Source: Euperipatoides rowelli (lineage: Eukaryota > Onychophora > Udeonychophora > Euonychophora > Peripatopsidae). From it: a DNA stretch of 21,637 nucleotides. Each line of letters opens with the position of its first letter. Within the stretch, counting starts at the first letter, position 1. Where the stretch lies: assembly GCA_003024985.2 (NCBI GenBank), contig PXIH01S0003596.1. One strand, given 5' to 3'. The notes under the pieces are model-generated. The model had not been told where the DNA came from. It searched no databases and saw only the letters and a list, made by a program, of their open reading frames with translations. Positions 1-9,110 of the stretch are shown piece after piece. Position numbers and translations under genes: made by a program.

Positions 1-489
1 TTTATTTATTTATTTACTAAGATATCGGGATCTTCACCAGTCTAGGTGCTGCTCCAGATCCCTCGTAGTATAAAAGGCATATACAATGTGAACAAACATA
101 TTATATAGAGATTAAGAAAAAAAAAAAAAATAATAGTCATGCACAATAAAAGAGGCTATACTACAGTATATACTAATAAAAAAATAAAAATTTCATTACT
201 TTTGCACTTTTTATCTAAAGGCCATCAGAAAAAAAAAAATTTGAACAAGCCCTCAAGTAATTGTCCTGTTCAGTAAGCTATATTGAACTAATAAATTTGA
301 TATGATTTTATTACTCTATTATTAATTTTCCACGTGGCAATTTACATTCATTATACATACGAATTCGTTAGATTATTTTTACTAATGTTCTAGGTACCGG
401 TACTCACAAGATTAAGACTTTATATTATTGGTCTTCTATTTATAATAGTTATCATATAGAGGGCGCTGCTGGTTTTTTCATAGTGAAAT
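1..489. other. non-coding flank with TTTA microsatellite
   Basis: The window opens with a (TTTA)n run at 1-17. Read on the minus strand this could be the A-rich tail of a retroposon, because the adjacent 60 bases are less AT-rich than the surroundings. The rest is AT-rich sequence with several poly(A) runs and no open frame or recognisable motif. No gene is supported here. Confidence 0.5.
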
Positions 490-1862
490 TTATAGAATTT
501 ACTGATTGCTCCCCCCTTGTTAAAATCAAGGTTGACTTCTGATCTTCATGGATTAATGACGGACGACTTTTATCTTAACTTAACAAAATAAATTCTGCTT
601 ATAAGCAAAATAATAAAATACTTTTTAAATCCTTAAACTGTGAAATAAAAATTCTATGTAAACAAATTAAGAAAAATGGTTTAACAATCTCTTTGAGGAT
701 CAGTCAGTTGGTTCATCACAATTATTCCATAATATTAACAATCTTATAGGCAGTAAAAAAACTTTATAATAAGTATTATTTTTCCTAATAAAAATGAAAA
801 TGAATCTTATAATGATATTGCATCTTTTTTTTCATCACTTGCTAATTCTCATCCACCAAACTTAATCTTTTTGTTCATATATTCCACTAATTGATAAACA
901 ATTTGTATTTAGCAATTTAAATAAAATGTCAAAGTTCTGGTCTTGCTCCTGATTTAATACCCCCTTTTTTATGGGATCTTCTGTGAAATTAACAGAACCA
1001 ATCACCTCAATTATTAATCTCTCCTATCAGGCCATTGTCCAAAAAATTGGAAAGATAACCTTCATTATCTCTGTTCCTAAGATTTCCAACCCCATTGACC
1101 CTTATCAAATTAGGCCGATTGCAATTACCTCTCCAATAGGTAAGATCTGCAAGAGATTTATTCTTCAAAATATCCTTGCAATCAGGTTTAGGTTTATTAA
1201 CAATGTAATTAATACATAAAAATTTATTATATCAACTTGGCCCAGAAGGATATGGCTGATATTTCTCCCGATGCTTGATATTTTCCTATTTGGAGGCATC
1301 CCAGATACATCTCCTACTCAATACCTTACAATTTTGCTAGATACTATAATTAAAGAATTAGAAAACCGTTCAATTGGAGTATGCTCCATTATAACAGACT
1401 TCAAAAAGGCTTATGATAACCTGGACCATAATGTCTTCATGAACATTTTTAAAGAAATATTACCCCTTCTCTCTATTATTTGTTGGTTTGGATCTTTTTT
1501 TATCACATAGATATCAATGGTTAAAGAATAAAACCTTTAAAACATGTTTCACTTTGTTAACTCCAATGGAGTCCCACAGGGTTCTGTTCTGGGTGGAATT
1601 ATTTTTGCTTTTTTAGTAAATGAAATTGCTTCAAATTCCCAGTATCTAAAATTTGTTGATGACATGACAGCCAATTGTGTCATTAACCAAAATACCACCA
1701 ATTGACCTGAAATCACAGCTGATCAAATTTCCAGACAAGCTAATAATTGAAAGCTACCTTTAAACCCTATTATGTTATTTATTATTTGATTTTCACAAAA
1801 TCAGACTTAATCATCATATTGAAATAGATGGGACTGATTTGAATGAGGTCAATCGTTGCAAA
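490..1862 (+). mobile_element. decayed CR1/Jockey-type LINE reverse transcriptase
   Basis: This is a non-LTR retrotransposon fragment spread over several broken frames. In order one sees: a PGPD-like segment (SSGLAPDLIPP) just before 970; the RT1-2 block at 971-1219 ending in YQIRPIAITSPIGKICKR; motif A at 1271-1510 (TDFKKAYDNLDH, the family's DFSKAFD-VDH with the catalytic Asp kept); motif B near 1560-1600 (NGVPQGSVLGG); and motif C near 1650-1665, KFVDD, where the family usually has FADD or YVDD. A weaker continuation (HIEIDGTDLNEVNRCK) stops near 1862. Stops and frameshifts lie between blocks, so it is dead. No endonuclease domain, poly(A) tail or TSD was found, so both ends are truncated. 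The VDD signature and VPQGSVLG block favour the CR1/Jockey group; the exact clade is not resolvable by eye. Confidence 0.85.
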
Positions 1863-2906
1863 GTGAGGTGTGGTTATGTAATGAAATGATTATTATATGC
1901 AGTGATGATGTAATATGAGTACACACACAAATGAACAACAGTCTAATGCACTAATACTCATGTATAAATAAATACACTTTTTCTTTTACTCTCTCTTTAT
2001 TGGTAGTAATACTGTATATTTCAAACTCCAATAAGTAAATAAAAAAAAAGGTACATCTTATGACTTTAATTGTAGTCCAAGAATTTTTTTTTTTTTTGTT
2101 TAGTCCTTTGGTAGATACTGAGAGTTTTAAATCAATAAAAAGGAAAGAAAAATATAAGAAACATTCAGTGTGGAACTAACTTTTTGTTTCACAAGTAATT
2201 CAATAATTGTCTATATAATAATTGTTGAATGAAGTACACAAGGATAAAAGTTCAATATGTATTCTTTGTACCAAAAAAAAAGATATCAGTGGTATGCATA
2301 AATTTACTGTCCGTAAATAGGATCAAACAATAAAATATTTCTTCTCCATTATTTATCCAACGAAAAAAATCTTTTATGTTAATCACCAATGATGTTATCA
2401 AATGAAAAAAACAGTGATTCCATATGCATGAATTCAATAAAGCTCAGATTTGCAAATAAAACTGACCTGTCATGGATATCGTAATTGTAAAAACTATAAA
2501 TGATAATCTTGTCACTAATTATGCTCTTAAACAGCTTTATAATATCGTAATTTTTTATTCAATAGATTTCTTGATAAAAACGTACTGCATCAACAATTAC
2601 TATACTCCTTAAAATCTATATAACACTTAATGTATTTTTCGTAGTAATCGTAACATAAACATACATTCATATAACAACATTAATCAAAGAATATTTTGCA
2701 ATAGGCTATATTAATTTGTATACATGGCAGCGGACATGAACAAATTTTGAACTTAAATTCCAAAATCGATAGTTATCTACAGCACTCGTAAAATATTTCC
2801 TTTGAATTGCAACATTTACCGTATCCTTAAGATATATAATTATTCGTTAAACAAATGAAGGCAATCAAATTCCTGAATCAATTTCGTGTAAGTAAGTATC
2901 CCTTAC
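1863..2906. other. no recognisable gene
   Basis: AT-rich sequence with homopolymer runs (for example T13 near 2083-2096). Short open frames on both strands have low-complexity translations and no motif. I see no RNA gene or repeat pair here. Confidence 0.5.
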
Positions 2907-3019
2907 CTATAATCGTATCTTCTTGACTCCATTTTGTTTTTCGTAATGCACATATCCAAATTCTTAAAAACATTTCTGCCCAAGTTAATGTGCTTATCAT
3001 GATAACTGAAGTCTGCCAT
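2907..3019 (-). CDS. possible first coding exon, unrecognised protein
   Basis: On the minus strand an ATG at 3019 opens 37 codons plus two bases that end at a textbook splice donor (exon ...ATAG, intron GTAAGG, first intron base at 2906). The peptide starts MADFSYHDKHINLGRN and continues with a mixed, charged, non-repetitive composition ending ESRRYDY, unlike the low-complexity shadows around it. An in-frame stop lies two codons upstream of the ATG, so the start is defined. If not spliced, the frame stops one codon past the donor. A pyrimidine-rich stretch ending in CCAAG lies 5' of the ATG and might be an acceptor. No second exon could be located between 1863 and 2906, and I do not recognise a family. 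It may equally be a chance frame. Confidence 0.25.
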
Positions 3020-4554
3020 TGATTAAGCTTGACTTGGATAAGAAAAAAAAACTTCCTTTTCAATCTTTGCTGCTTTTTTTCCCTCCTGATCGCCTGCTTT
3101 AAAAGAAAGGTGCGTGCAAGAGTGAAGTCAACTAAAATTTGTGATTTTAATCATTACTGACAATCACTATTATAGCTATTTCTTTCATGAACATGAGTAG
3201 TATTTTATAGTAACCAATAAGCAACTGAAAATTTCCTTTGATTTTTTAATGTGGGTTAATTAATTTTAAGTTAAATAACGACTGTTAACCATTTTCACAA
3301 AATCTTCTAAATCCTAAACTGGATTACACACCTTGCCAAATTGCAAACCAGTTTTACATCTTGGAAATCTGTCCCAACTTCGATTTTTTCAACAGTTTTT
3401 GCCATCTTGTGCATTCTTGAAGTTTACAATGATTTATTGGATATACAGTAGTGGGCTTTAATGTTTCATGTGTCAAAAAAAATTCCAAACCCAACCCTGC
3501 TCATACCAAATAAAGTCATACATTTCATTGCTTACCAAAATATTCATACATGCCCACTGCCCAGTGCCAACTTGATGAGTAAGGAATCAAAAATGAAATG
3601 TTAATCTAAAAAAACTCAGCCCAATCTGCCAACTAAAACATGATATTACCAACTTTTCAGGTATTTTCCAACATTTGGAGTGGGGCCGGTAGGCTCCTCC
3701 CTTCGTCCCCCCCCTCCCCTTTAGCTATGGCCCTGAATGTATATACTGAATAATTTACTGCATATATTATATACTATATGCTTAAAATATAAAATTTGTA
3801 GCATACATTGTTGTCATAATAGCGGTTGGCTACCAATACTCTTCCCCAATAACACACACATAAAACACTATAAAAATGTCTTTTTTTTTTATAAAAAAAA
3901 ATCTAAGAAATTTAATTTAGAGTTAGAATCAGCCACAGTATAGTCATTTTATAAAGCGGGACAGTAGCACTGTATTTAAACAGTCAATCATGCCCCTATT
4001 TAGAATGGCTTTCCAATTTAACGTGCCATTTTAGTTCTTTTAAAATTAAATATTAATGTATGGTTTATTACTAATTTCTACTATAATATGTTCAATTGTT
4101 AAATTCATTGCTTTGAGAAAAATAATTGTAATAAGCTTTCACCACTTTTCAGTTATTAAAACCAAATATACCCAATACTGAAGGTAATCTTTATAAAATT
4201 TATATTGTAATATCAGTTACCATAGTCTATATTATTATTATTTATTGATTAATTTTGAGATTTTTTTTTTGAGGTGATAGTAGCTTTTTTTTTAAAAAAA
4301 ATATACTGTCTCCATGAGTGGCAAAGGTTATTCAGATAATTGCAGAAGCTTAGGAAACTACCAAACTTTTTGTAAATTCTAGAATGCCTAAATTATTAAG
4401 TTTCCTTTGTTGCTGGTGTAAAAATATTTAACATTTTCATTGGATGATGCGGCACATTTATTATAATGGTGATTGGTCATTCAAATTACACAATGCTGTG
4501 TGAATTAGGAACTTTCATCCACCTAGCAAAATAATGGCCTAATATTTGTTCAGT
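3020..4554. other. no recognisable gene; C-rich tract
   Basis: This is AT-rich non-coding DNA. The only notable composition is a pyrimidine tract (C and T only) of about 30 bases near 3691-3723, flanked by GGGGCCGG and TAGCTATGGCCC, which resembles the end of a dispersed repeat. Long T/A runs occur at 3883-3900 and 4260-4305. No credible open frame was found. Confidence 0.5.
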
Positions 4555-4850
4555 CAGTAGCATAGCTTAATGAATAACCGTCTATCAGTAAACAAGATCC
4601 TAGACCATCATTACTACTATCTGTTTGAATAATCAACTCTTTGTTATGGTCATAGCACTTCAAAATAGGCGCATGCATTAAATGATTTTTTAAACTAGTG
4701 ACAGTATCCGAATGTATCTGTTCCCATGTCCAAATAACATTTTTTTTAACAAATTGCGTAGTGTTACAAGTTCGGAATAAATTTGCCCAAAAAATTCACC
4801 ATACCCAACAAACCTTGCAGCTCTGTTTTGTTGGTAGGCTCATCCAAGTC
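4555..4850 (-). pseudogene. Gypsy RT connection and RNase H fragment
   Basis: After the RT core, a +1-shifted frame reads SPDKESVQAILDLDEPTNKT followed by an ELQGLLGMVNFLGKFIPNL block. This is the typical Gypsy segment in which the next codon positions of RT lead into RNase H. After a further break, the RNase H start is visible as IIQTDSSNDGLGSCLL, with the conserved D-x-S-x-x-G-x-G pattern, preceded by LMHAPILKCYD. Homology is lost soon after SYATD near 4560, which defines the truncation point. At least two frame breaks are visible. Confidence 0.85.
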
Positions 4851-5480
4851 TAAAATTGCTTGCACACTTTCCTTGTCAGGAGATATTCCTTTTCTGGAAA
4901 AGACTCTGAATGTATCTTCTTTGAGTTAAACCTGATATTAAAATCCTTTGCTCTTTGTATTAGTCTGCTGAGAATTTCATCACGCTCTTCTAAAGTATTT
5001 GCACTGATGATTATATCGTCAAAGTATAATGCGACTCCCACAATATCTCCAAAAGTTTGTGTCATAATTTTATGAAATATTTCAGGCGCAGATGACAGTC
5101 CAAAAGGCATCCTTTTAAACCTAAATCTCCAAAATGGAGTGTGAAAAGTGCACAAACGGCTGCTTTCATCATCTAATTCCAACTGAAAAAATCCATCATT
5201 GAGATCCAGTACCGTATAATAGTTTTTTATTGGCCAACCCAGGGGTAAGTTCATCCATAGATGGTATCTGAAAATGTTCTCTTTTAATAACAAGATTATG
5301 TCTCTGTTTAGATCCAAAGGAAATTAAAGTACCATCGACTTTTTCAACAATTGTCAGGTTATGAACCCAGTCTGTTGGTTCGTTGAATTTTTTTCAATAA
5401 AACCACTGCATTCGTACCTCTCCAAAGTATCTTTTAGTCTGTTTTAATGACTCAGCAACCCTATATGCTGGTTTTTCAGT
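4850..5480 (-). pseudogene. Gypsy reverse transcriptase core
   Basis: A 155-codon open stretch (4850-5317) carries RT motif A (TVLDLNDGFFQLELD), the TFHTPFWRFRFKRMPFGLSS block (TF-TPFGRYRF-R-PFGL-SAPE in the family) and motif C as ALYFDD, with both catalytic Asp residues. The N-terminal RT block lies just upstream in other frames: NEPTDWVHNLTIVEKVDGT at about 5330-5390, then IKREHFQIPSMDEL at about 5240-5285. The core is intact while the flanks are shifted. YFDD replaces the more usual YLDD/YIDD, a tolerated position. A small deletion near 4890 removes the usual YLG-x-x-x-S segment and shifts the frame. Confidence 0.9.
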
Positions 5481-5559
5481 TGAATAGCATCACTAACAAT
5501 TACTATTTTTTGTTTAATAGGAAACACCTCATTTTCATTTATAAAATCTGTTACACTAT

Positions 5560-5804
5560 TATATATTTTAGTAACAGTTTTTTTCCACTTTTCTAATTCT
5601 TTTAACAAAATTTAACTTTTCACAAGCATCATAATCCAATATAGGATTATCGCACACATCTGCTAACGTAAACTCAAGTTTGGCCACACTGCCATTTTTA
5701 GTAAAACTATCCAAGCCACTACTCCCCTATGTTTAATAGTAGCCTCTCCATACAGTATTGGTTATACAGGTGTATGTTTAACAGGGTAATTATAGTTTTT
5801 ATTC
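5560..5804 (-). pseudogene. Gypsy protease, C-terminal part
   Basis: Minus-strand codons on this side of the nested insertion read YPVKHTPV near the insertion, then a KVEFTLADV-like strand and NPILDYDACEKLN. The last corresponds to the ILG-x-x-x-C-x-x-L turn that closes the Gypsy aspartic protease, with the usual Gly replaced by Asp. It is degraded and shifted relative to the DTG half, which now lies 1.6 kb away at 7414-7505. Confidence 0.7.
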
Positions 5805-5808
5805 ATAT

Positions 5809-6372
5809 TATGATGAGCCTATAGTTATATATTATAAATTGTTCCCTTGGTTCATGTGCTCTCTGGTTACATTGTGTTTACATATTTTTGTCATGGCTTC
5901 GATAAACATTGATCAAAGTCATGGCAACATGGCTTAATTAGCCATGTTTATGTAAACACTGCGTAAGCAGGGCATGTGCTTTCGAGTGCATGAATCAAGG
6001 CAAAATTATTCATTTGGCAAATTTAAATATGCATGTACTATTTAGTATTTTAGTGCATTAAAAGCTTGCTTAACTGTCATTCTCTGAGGGTCGTTCTGTC
6101 TGACCCAACGAGACTTTCCTGCTAGACCTGTTGGTATTGTTGGGTCGGAGTGAGCGACCCGAGGTGTAATATCCGGCTTCCTGTGTTACCACGGCCGTGT
6201 AATAAGAAAATAACTGGAGCCTCTTTATTTTGTCAGCCTAAGTTGGTTCATTATAGTAATCCCTATGTTGGAGTTTATTTACCAAACAAATGATTTATAT
6301 TTATCAAGTTTGCCTCCTGTTTACTGCTTGCAATGTAATGAGCGTATTCAAAGCTAGAATATGTTCATTATA
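5809..6372 (+). repeat. 5' LTR of the nested element
   Basis: 564 bases. By eye it differs from its partner at roughly 29 sites (about 5%), about three quarters of them transitions, plus a few indels. A TATTTTAGTGCATTAAAAG stretch near 6047-6065 is TATA-like. At 6088-6160 two nested stems (GGGTCG/CGACCC and GACCCAAC/GTTGGGTC) could fold the presumed R region. A copy of the LTR terminus, GTTCATTATAGT, also occurs internally near 6247-6258. Confidence 0.88.
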
Positions 6373-6800
6373 GTTGACTCTTGCCGACGGAGTTTTTTTT
6401 CCAGCGCTTAAAGACTTTGTTATTAAATTAAATCATTGCAGTACTCCGGATTCATACTGTACATCGAGGGAAGATTGAAAACAGCGCCACTAATTGTAAA
6501 GCCAAATTTGAAATGGACACTCCCACAATCCTGAGGAAATATCAATCATGGAGTTGTACATAGGACTTTTAACAGTGCAAATATTGTAAACTTTTGCTCG
6601 AAATTGAAATGGAACTTTAAAAGAAAGAAAAACCGGTAATGATTTTTTTTTTTTAAAAAAAAGAGAGAAATGAATTTATAGACTTTAAAGAAAATAACCG
6701 ATAGCGGACAAATAGAACTGTGATAGACAATTATATTTTTGAAGTAATTGTTCTCTAAACAAAAAAAGAAAATATGTTCTGTACAATTTTTTTTCCCTGT
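6373..6800 (+). other. internal domain of the nested element, non-coding
   Basis: This region follows the 5' LTR with GTTGACTCTTGCCGACGGAG and holds no significant open frame. No TGG-initiated PBS sits at the LTR junction, so priming by a normal tRNA 3' end is not evident. It may use an internal tRNA fragment or another primer, or the site may have decayed. The rest is A/T-rich filler. Confidence 0.6.
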
Positions 6801-6812
6801 GAGGGGGAGGAG
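6801..6812 (+). promoter_or_regulatory. polypurine tract
   Basis: Twelve purines (GAGGGGGAGGAG) lie immediately before the first base of the 3' LTR, preceded by a T-rich box. This is the plus-strand primer site of LTR retroelements. It fixes both the orientation and the LTR start as TATGATGA. Confidence 0.85.
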
Positions 6813-7413
6813 TATGATGAACCTATAAGTTATATATTATAAATTGTTCCCTTGGTAGCCGATTGATCTCTGGTTACATGTGCTCGGTAGCCGATTGATC
6901 TCTGGTTACATTGTGTTTACATATTTTTGTCATGGCTTCGATAAACGTTGATCGAAGTTATGGCAACGTGGCTTAATTAGCCACGTTTATGTAAACACTG
7001 TGTAAGCAGGGCATGTGTTTTCGAGTGCATGAATCAAGGCAAAATTATTCATTCGGCAAATTTAAATATGCATGTACTATATTTAGTATTTAAGTATATT
7101 AAAAGCTAGCTTAACTGTCATTCTCTGAAGGTCGTTCTGTCCGACCCAACAACACTTTCCAGCTAGACCTGTTGGTATTGTTGGTCAGAGTGAGCGACCC
7201 GAGGTGTTATGTCCGGCTTCCTGTGTTACTACGGCCNTGTAAGAAGAAAATAACTGAAGCCTCTCTATTTTGTCAGCCTAAGTTGGTTCATTATAGTAAT
7301 CTCTATGTTGGAGTTTATTTACCAAATAAAATGATTTATATTTATCAAGTTTGCCTCCTGTTTCCTGCTTGCAATGTAATGAGCGTATTCAAAGCTAGAA
7401 TACGTTCATTATA
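6813..7413 (+). repeat. 3' LTR of the nested element
   Basis: 601 bases, longer than the 5' LTR because of an extra copy of a roughly 26-base segment (GGTAGCCGATTGATC..., at about 6855-6910) that is tandem here and reduced in the 5' LTR. AAATAAAATG near 7324-7333 could be the polyadenylation signal. One base is N (7237). Confidence 0.88.
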
Positions 7414-7505
7414 ATATCAAGAAACACATGGTATGGCAAAATATTAGTCTCGGCACCAGTATCTAGTGTGAATCTAATGTTTTTATCACATTCTTAGATA
7501 TTCAA
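7414..7505 (-). pseudogene. Gypsy protease, N-terminal active-site half
   Basis: The minus strand reads IRFTLDTGAETNILPYHVFL, the active-site strand of a retroviral-type aspartic protease. The catalytic D-T-G codons are at 7455-7463. The frame stops exactly where the nested LTR element begins, and the protease resumes at 5804 beyond it. Aspartic proteases of this type mature Gag-Pol and work as dimers. This copy is split and dead. Confidence 0.85.
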
Positions 7506-7589
7506 ACCAATAGTTATTTTTAATTTTATTTACATGCGACATATGAATTATAAAAGATTCAATATCATCAACGTCCTCAGTTACTACAG

Positions 7590-8389
7590 CTCTAGTTTTC
7601 CTTACCCAATTTTTTGAACCAGCATTCATTTTAATTTTATTTTTAAATAACCTTCAGCAAAATGGTTAGGTTTTTTACATAGATTACAATTTTTTCCAAA
7701 TACAGGACATTGCAACTTTGAGTGGGATCGGCCACCTTTTTTGCACTTAAAAACTTCAACATTTTTAGGATTATTATTTTGCAATTCATAGTTTTTTAAA
7801 CAATTTGTCTCTTTTTAATTTTATTTATAGATAAGGATGCATCTATTTTAACCTCACCTTGTAAAACTTTAGTCTGTCGATTAGAAATTACAGCCGCTTG
7901 ACAGAATTCCATTGCCTTTTGTAATGTTAAGTCCGAAACCTGTAGCAATCTCTCTTGTAAAGCCTCATCATTTATACCTATTATGATCTCTAAGCATCAA
8001 ATCTGGATCACTAAATCCACAAGTTTTTATCAATTTTTTAATAACTGTTAGAAAATGATCAAAAGGCTCACCTTGCTCGCAATTCCTATGATAAAACACA
8101 AATCAATCGTAAACAATATTCCTTCATGGACAACAATACAACTCAAAGGCTTCAATTATCTTAGATAAATCATTGGCATTATCTTCTTCAAGACCAAACA
8201 CTAGAAATATATCATGAGCTTCGTAACCGATCAGATCTAAAAGCATCCAACTTTTTTTTCCGACGACGTTGCCCCATATCCTGTAGCCAGCATGGAAACA
8301 TCAAATCGTTTCATAAATTTCCTAAAGTTGTCTTCCAGATTTCATGAGAGCATTAATGGTTCTGGTGGTCTAAAGCCACCCATCGCCAT
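7590..8389 (-). pseudogene. Gypsy gag with zinc knuckle
   Basis: On the minus strand a start ATG at 8389 (second in-frame ATG at 8383) opens MAMGGFRPPEPLML, a common Mag-like Gag N-terminus. After frame breaks the capsid-like text continues: MKRFDVSMLATGYGA, LIGYEAHDIF, EGEPFDHF-type and LQERLLQVSDLTLQKAMEFC segments. Near 7650-7745 is the nucleocapsid region, a basic stretch followed by CPVFGKNCNLCKKPNHFAEG (C-x2-C-x4-H pattern preceded by C-P-x-x-G-K-x). Several stops and shifts are present. Gag would coat the element RNA in a virus-like particle. Its position directly after a PBS confirms that it is the first gene of the element. Confidence 0.85.
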
Positions 8390-8474
8390 CAACAAGGGAC
8401 TAACAATAAGTGAATTAGTATTACCACACCGGTTGCCATTTTTAGCTAATGCACATTTCCCATCAGTTCAATAT

Positions 8475-8491
8475 CCCTTTTGCCGACACCA
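8475..8491 (-). promoter_or_regulatory. primer-binding site of the outer Gypsy element
   Basis: Minus strand TGGTGTCGGCAAAAGGG follows directly after an LTR-like end ...ATATTACA. PBSs start with TGG, the complement of a tRNA CCA end. The TGGTGTC start resembles tRNA-Leu-type PBSs, but I cannot confirm the tRNA. It lies about 85 bases upstream of the gag ATG, the expected place. Confidence 0.65.
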
Positions 8492-8683
8492 TGTAATATC
8501 TAGTATACTATTAATAATACTATATATTAAAGATAATTAATAAAGATTACTCTCAACATTTGAACACAATATGTACTTTAATAACACGTAGACTGACATA
8601 AAAGCATGGCTGAACACAGCTACAGGGATCCTTCCCAGCTTCCAGGGAGGAGATACACAAAAATTGATGACAACTACGTCACA
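8492..8683 (-). mobile_element. putative 5' LTR of the outer Gypsy element
   Basis: The 3' edge (8492, minus strand ...ATATTACA) is fixed by the adjacent PBS. The 5' edge is less sure: a minus-strand TGTGACG at 8683 would give a 192-base LTR with TG...CA ends, in the size range of Mag-like elements. A TATTAAAG-type signal lies inside. The 3' LTR is missing, so neither the edge nor a TSD can be tested within the window. Confidence 0.5.
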
Positions 8684-8775
8684 GATGCTGACTGCTATCA
8701 TTTTGAGGTCATATGCTGGGAAAGCACAGGTTCGACTCCCAGCTGAGCCGGTTCTGAAACGTTTTTTTTTTTCTG
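8684..8775 (+). repeat. tRNA-like B-box sequence, possible SINE remnant
   Basis: GGTTCGACTCC matches the Pol III B-box consensus and lies in the loop of a perfect 7-bp stem (GCTGGGA 8715-8721 with TCCCAGC 8737-8743). A run of T follows about 20 bases later. There is no convincing A box upstream, and the fold is not a full cloverleaf, so a SINE remnant is likelier than a tRNA gene. Confidence 0.35.
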
Positions 8776-8887
8776 GTTTAAAACATCTTGCTAAGGGTTT
8801 TTAACTCAGTACGCCGGCGGCTCTTTAGAACCTTTTTCTCTAATTACGAATTATTAAAATTTAATTCATGAATATTTAATTGCAGGA

Positions 8888-9110
8888 AATTTTTTTCTTT
8901 TTTTTTTTAAATTAATATACAGTACCATCATTGGTTGTGTTGTCCTAGGCAAAGGGTAGGTCTCATCGATCACCAAAGATTTATATCTTGAGCTCTTCTT
9001 TTTAATAATAGAGAATTGACTGATATTAGCCCAGTCCTTAATGTCATCCAGCCATTCTCTTCTCAGTCTTCCTCCCTCCCTCTTATAAAAGTTATTTATT
9101 GGGGAACTAG
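8888..9110 (-). mobile_element. LINE 3' end fragment
   Basis: The minus strand reads KREGGRLRREWLDDIKDWAN, the R-P-R-x-x-W-x-D-D-I-K-x-W block seen near the C-terminus of many invertebrate non-LTR ORF2 proteins. A short 3' UTR and an interrupted poly(A) (minus strand, 8889-8912) follow. It is severely 5' truncated. The block is related to but distinct from the RTE-like LINE at 13003-13750. Confidence 0.65.

Larger units (their letters stand above)
5809..7413 (+). mobile_element. coding-free LTR retrotransposon nested in Gypsy
   Basis: Two homologous direct repeats (5809-6372 and 6813-7413) flank 440 bases of non-coding DNA. Both repeats begin TATGATGA and end TCATTATA, a short imperfect inverted repeat as LTRs have. 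A purine tract GAGGGGGAGGAG abuts the second repeat, so the element is on +. The tetranucleotide ATAT occurs directly outside both ends (5805-5808 and 7414-7417), a 4-bp TSD. Removing one ATAT and the element rejoins the two halves of the host Gypsy protease. There is no gag or pol, so any movement depended on proteins from elsewhere. The overall plan is TRIM-like, though the LTRs are long for a TRIM. ATAT TSDs with non-TG/CA ends recall 17.6/297-type Gypsy integrases, which is an inference. Confidence 0.88.
4555..8683 (-). mobile_element. broken Ty3/Gypsy (Mag/K02A2.6-like) retrotransposon
   Basis: Reading the minus strand from high to low coordinates gives the canonical Ty3/Gypsy order: 5' LTR end, PBS, gag with zinc knuckle, aspartic protease, RT, RNase H. 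The wording of each block matches Mag/K02A2.6-like elements of invertebrates. Integrase and the 3' LTR are absent, so the copy is cut off near 4555. It carries multiple frameshifts and stops. A second LTR element on the opposite strand (5809-7413) interrupts the protease, so the net Gypsy length present is about 2.5 kb. With a dead pol and no 3' LTR it cannot move by itself. Confidence 0.9.

Noticed and set aside
4860-5075. 71-codon plus-strand open frame
   Set aside because: Antisense shadow of the Gypsy RT.
5809-7413. Tandem segmental duplication instead of an LTR element
   Set aside because: The purine tract at the second copy, shared short inverted termini and the ATAT duplication at the outer edges, interrupting a continuous protease, fit insertion and not duplication.
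7172-7414. 80-codon plus-strand open frame
   Set aside because: It lies entirely within the 3' LTR of the nested element, contains an N and is not open in the paired 5' LTR.
8292-8540. 82-codon plus-strand open frame
   Set aside because: Antisense to the gag start, PBS and LTR of the outer Gypsy element.
8700-8775. Functional tRNA gene
   Set aside because: The B box is good, but there is no A box, acceptor stem or anticodon arm.
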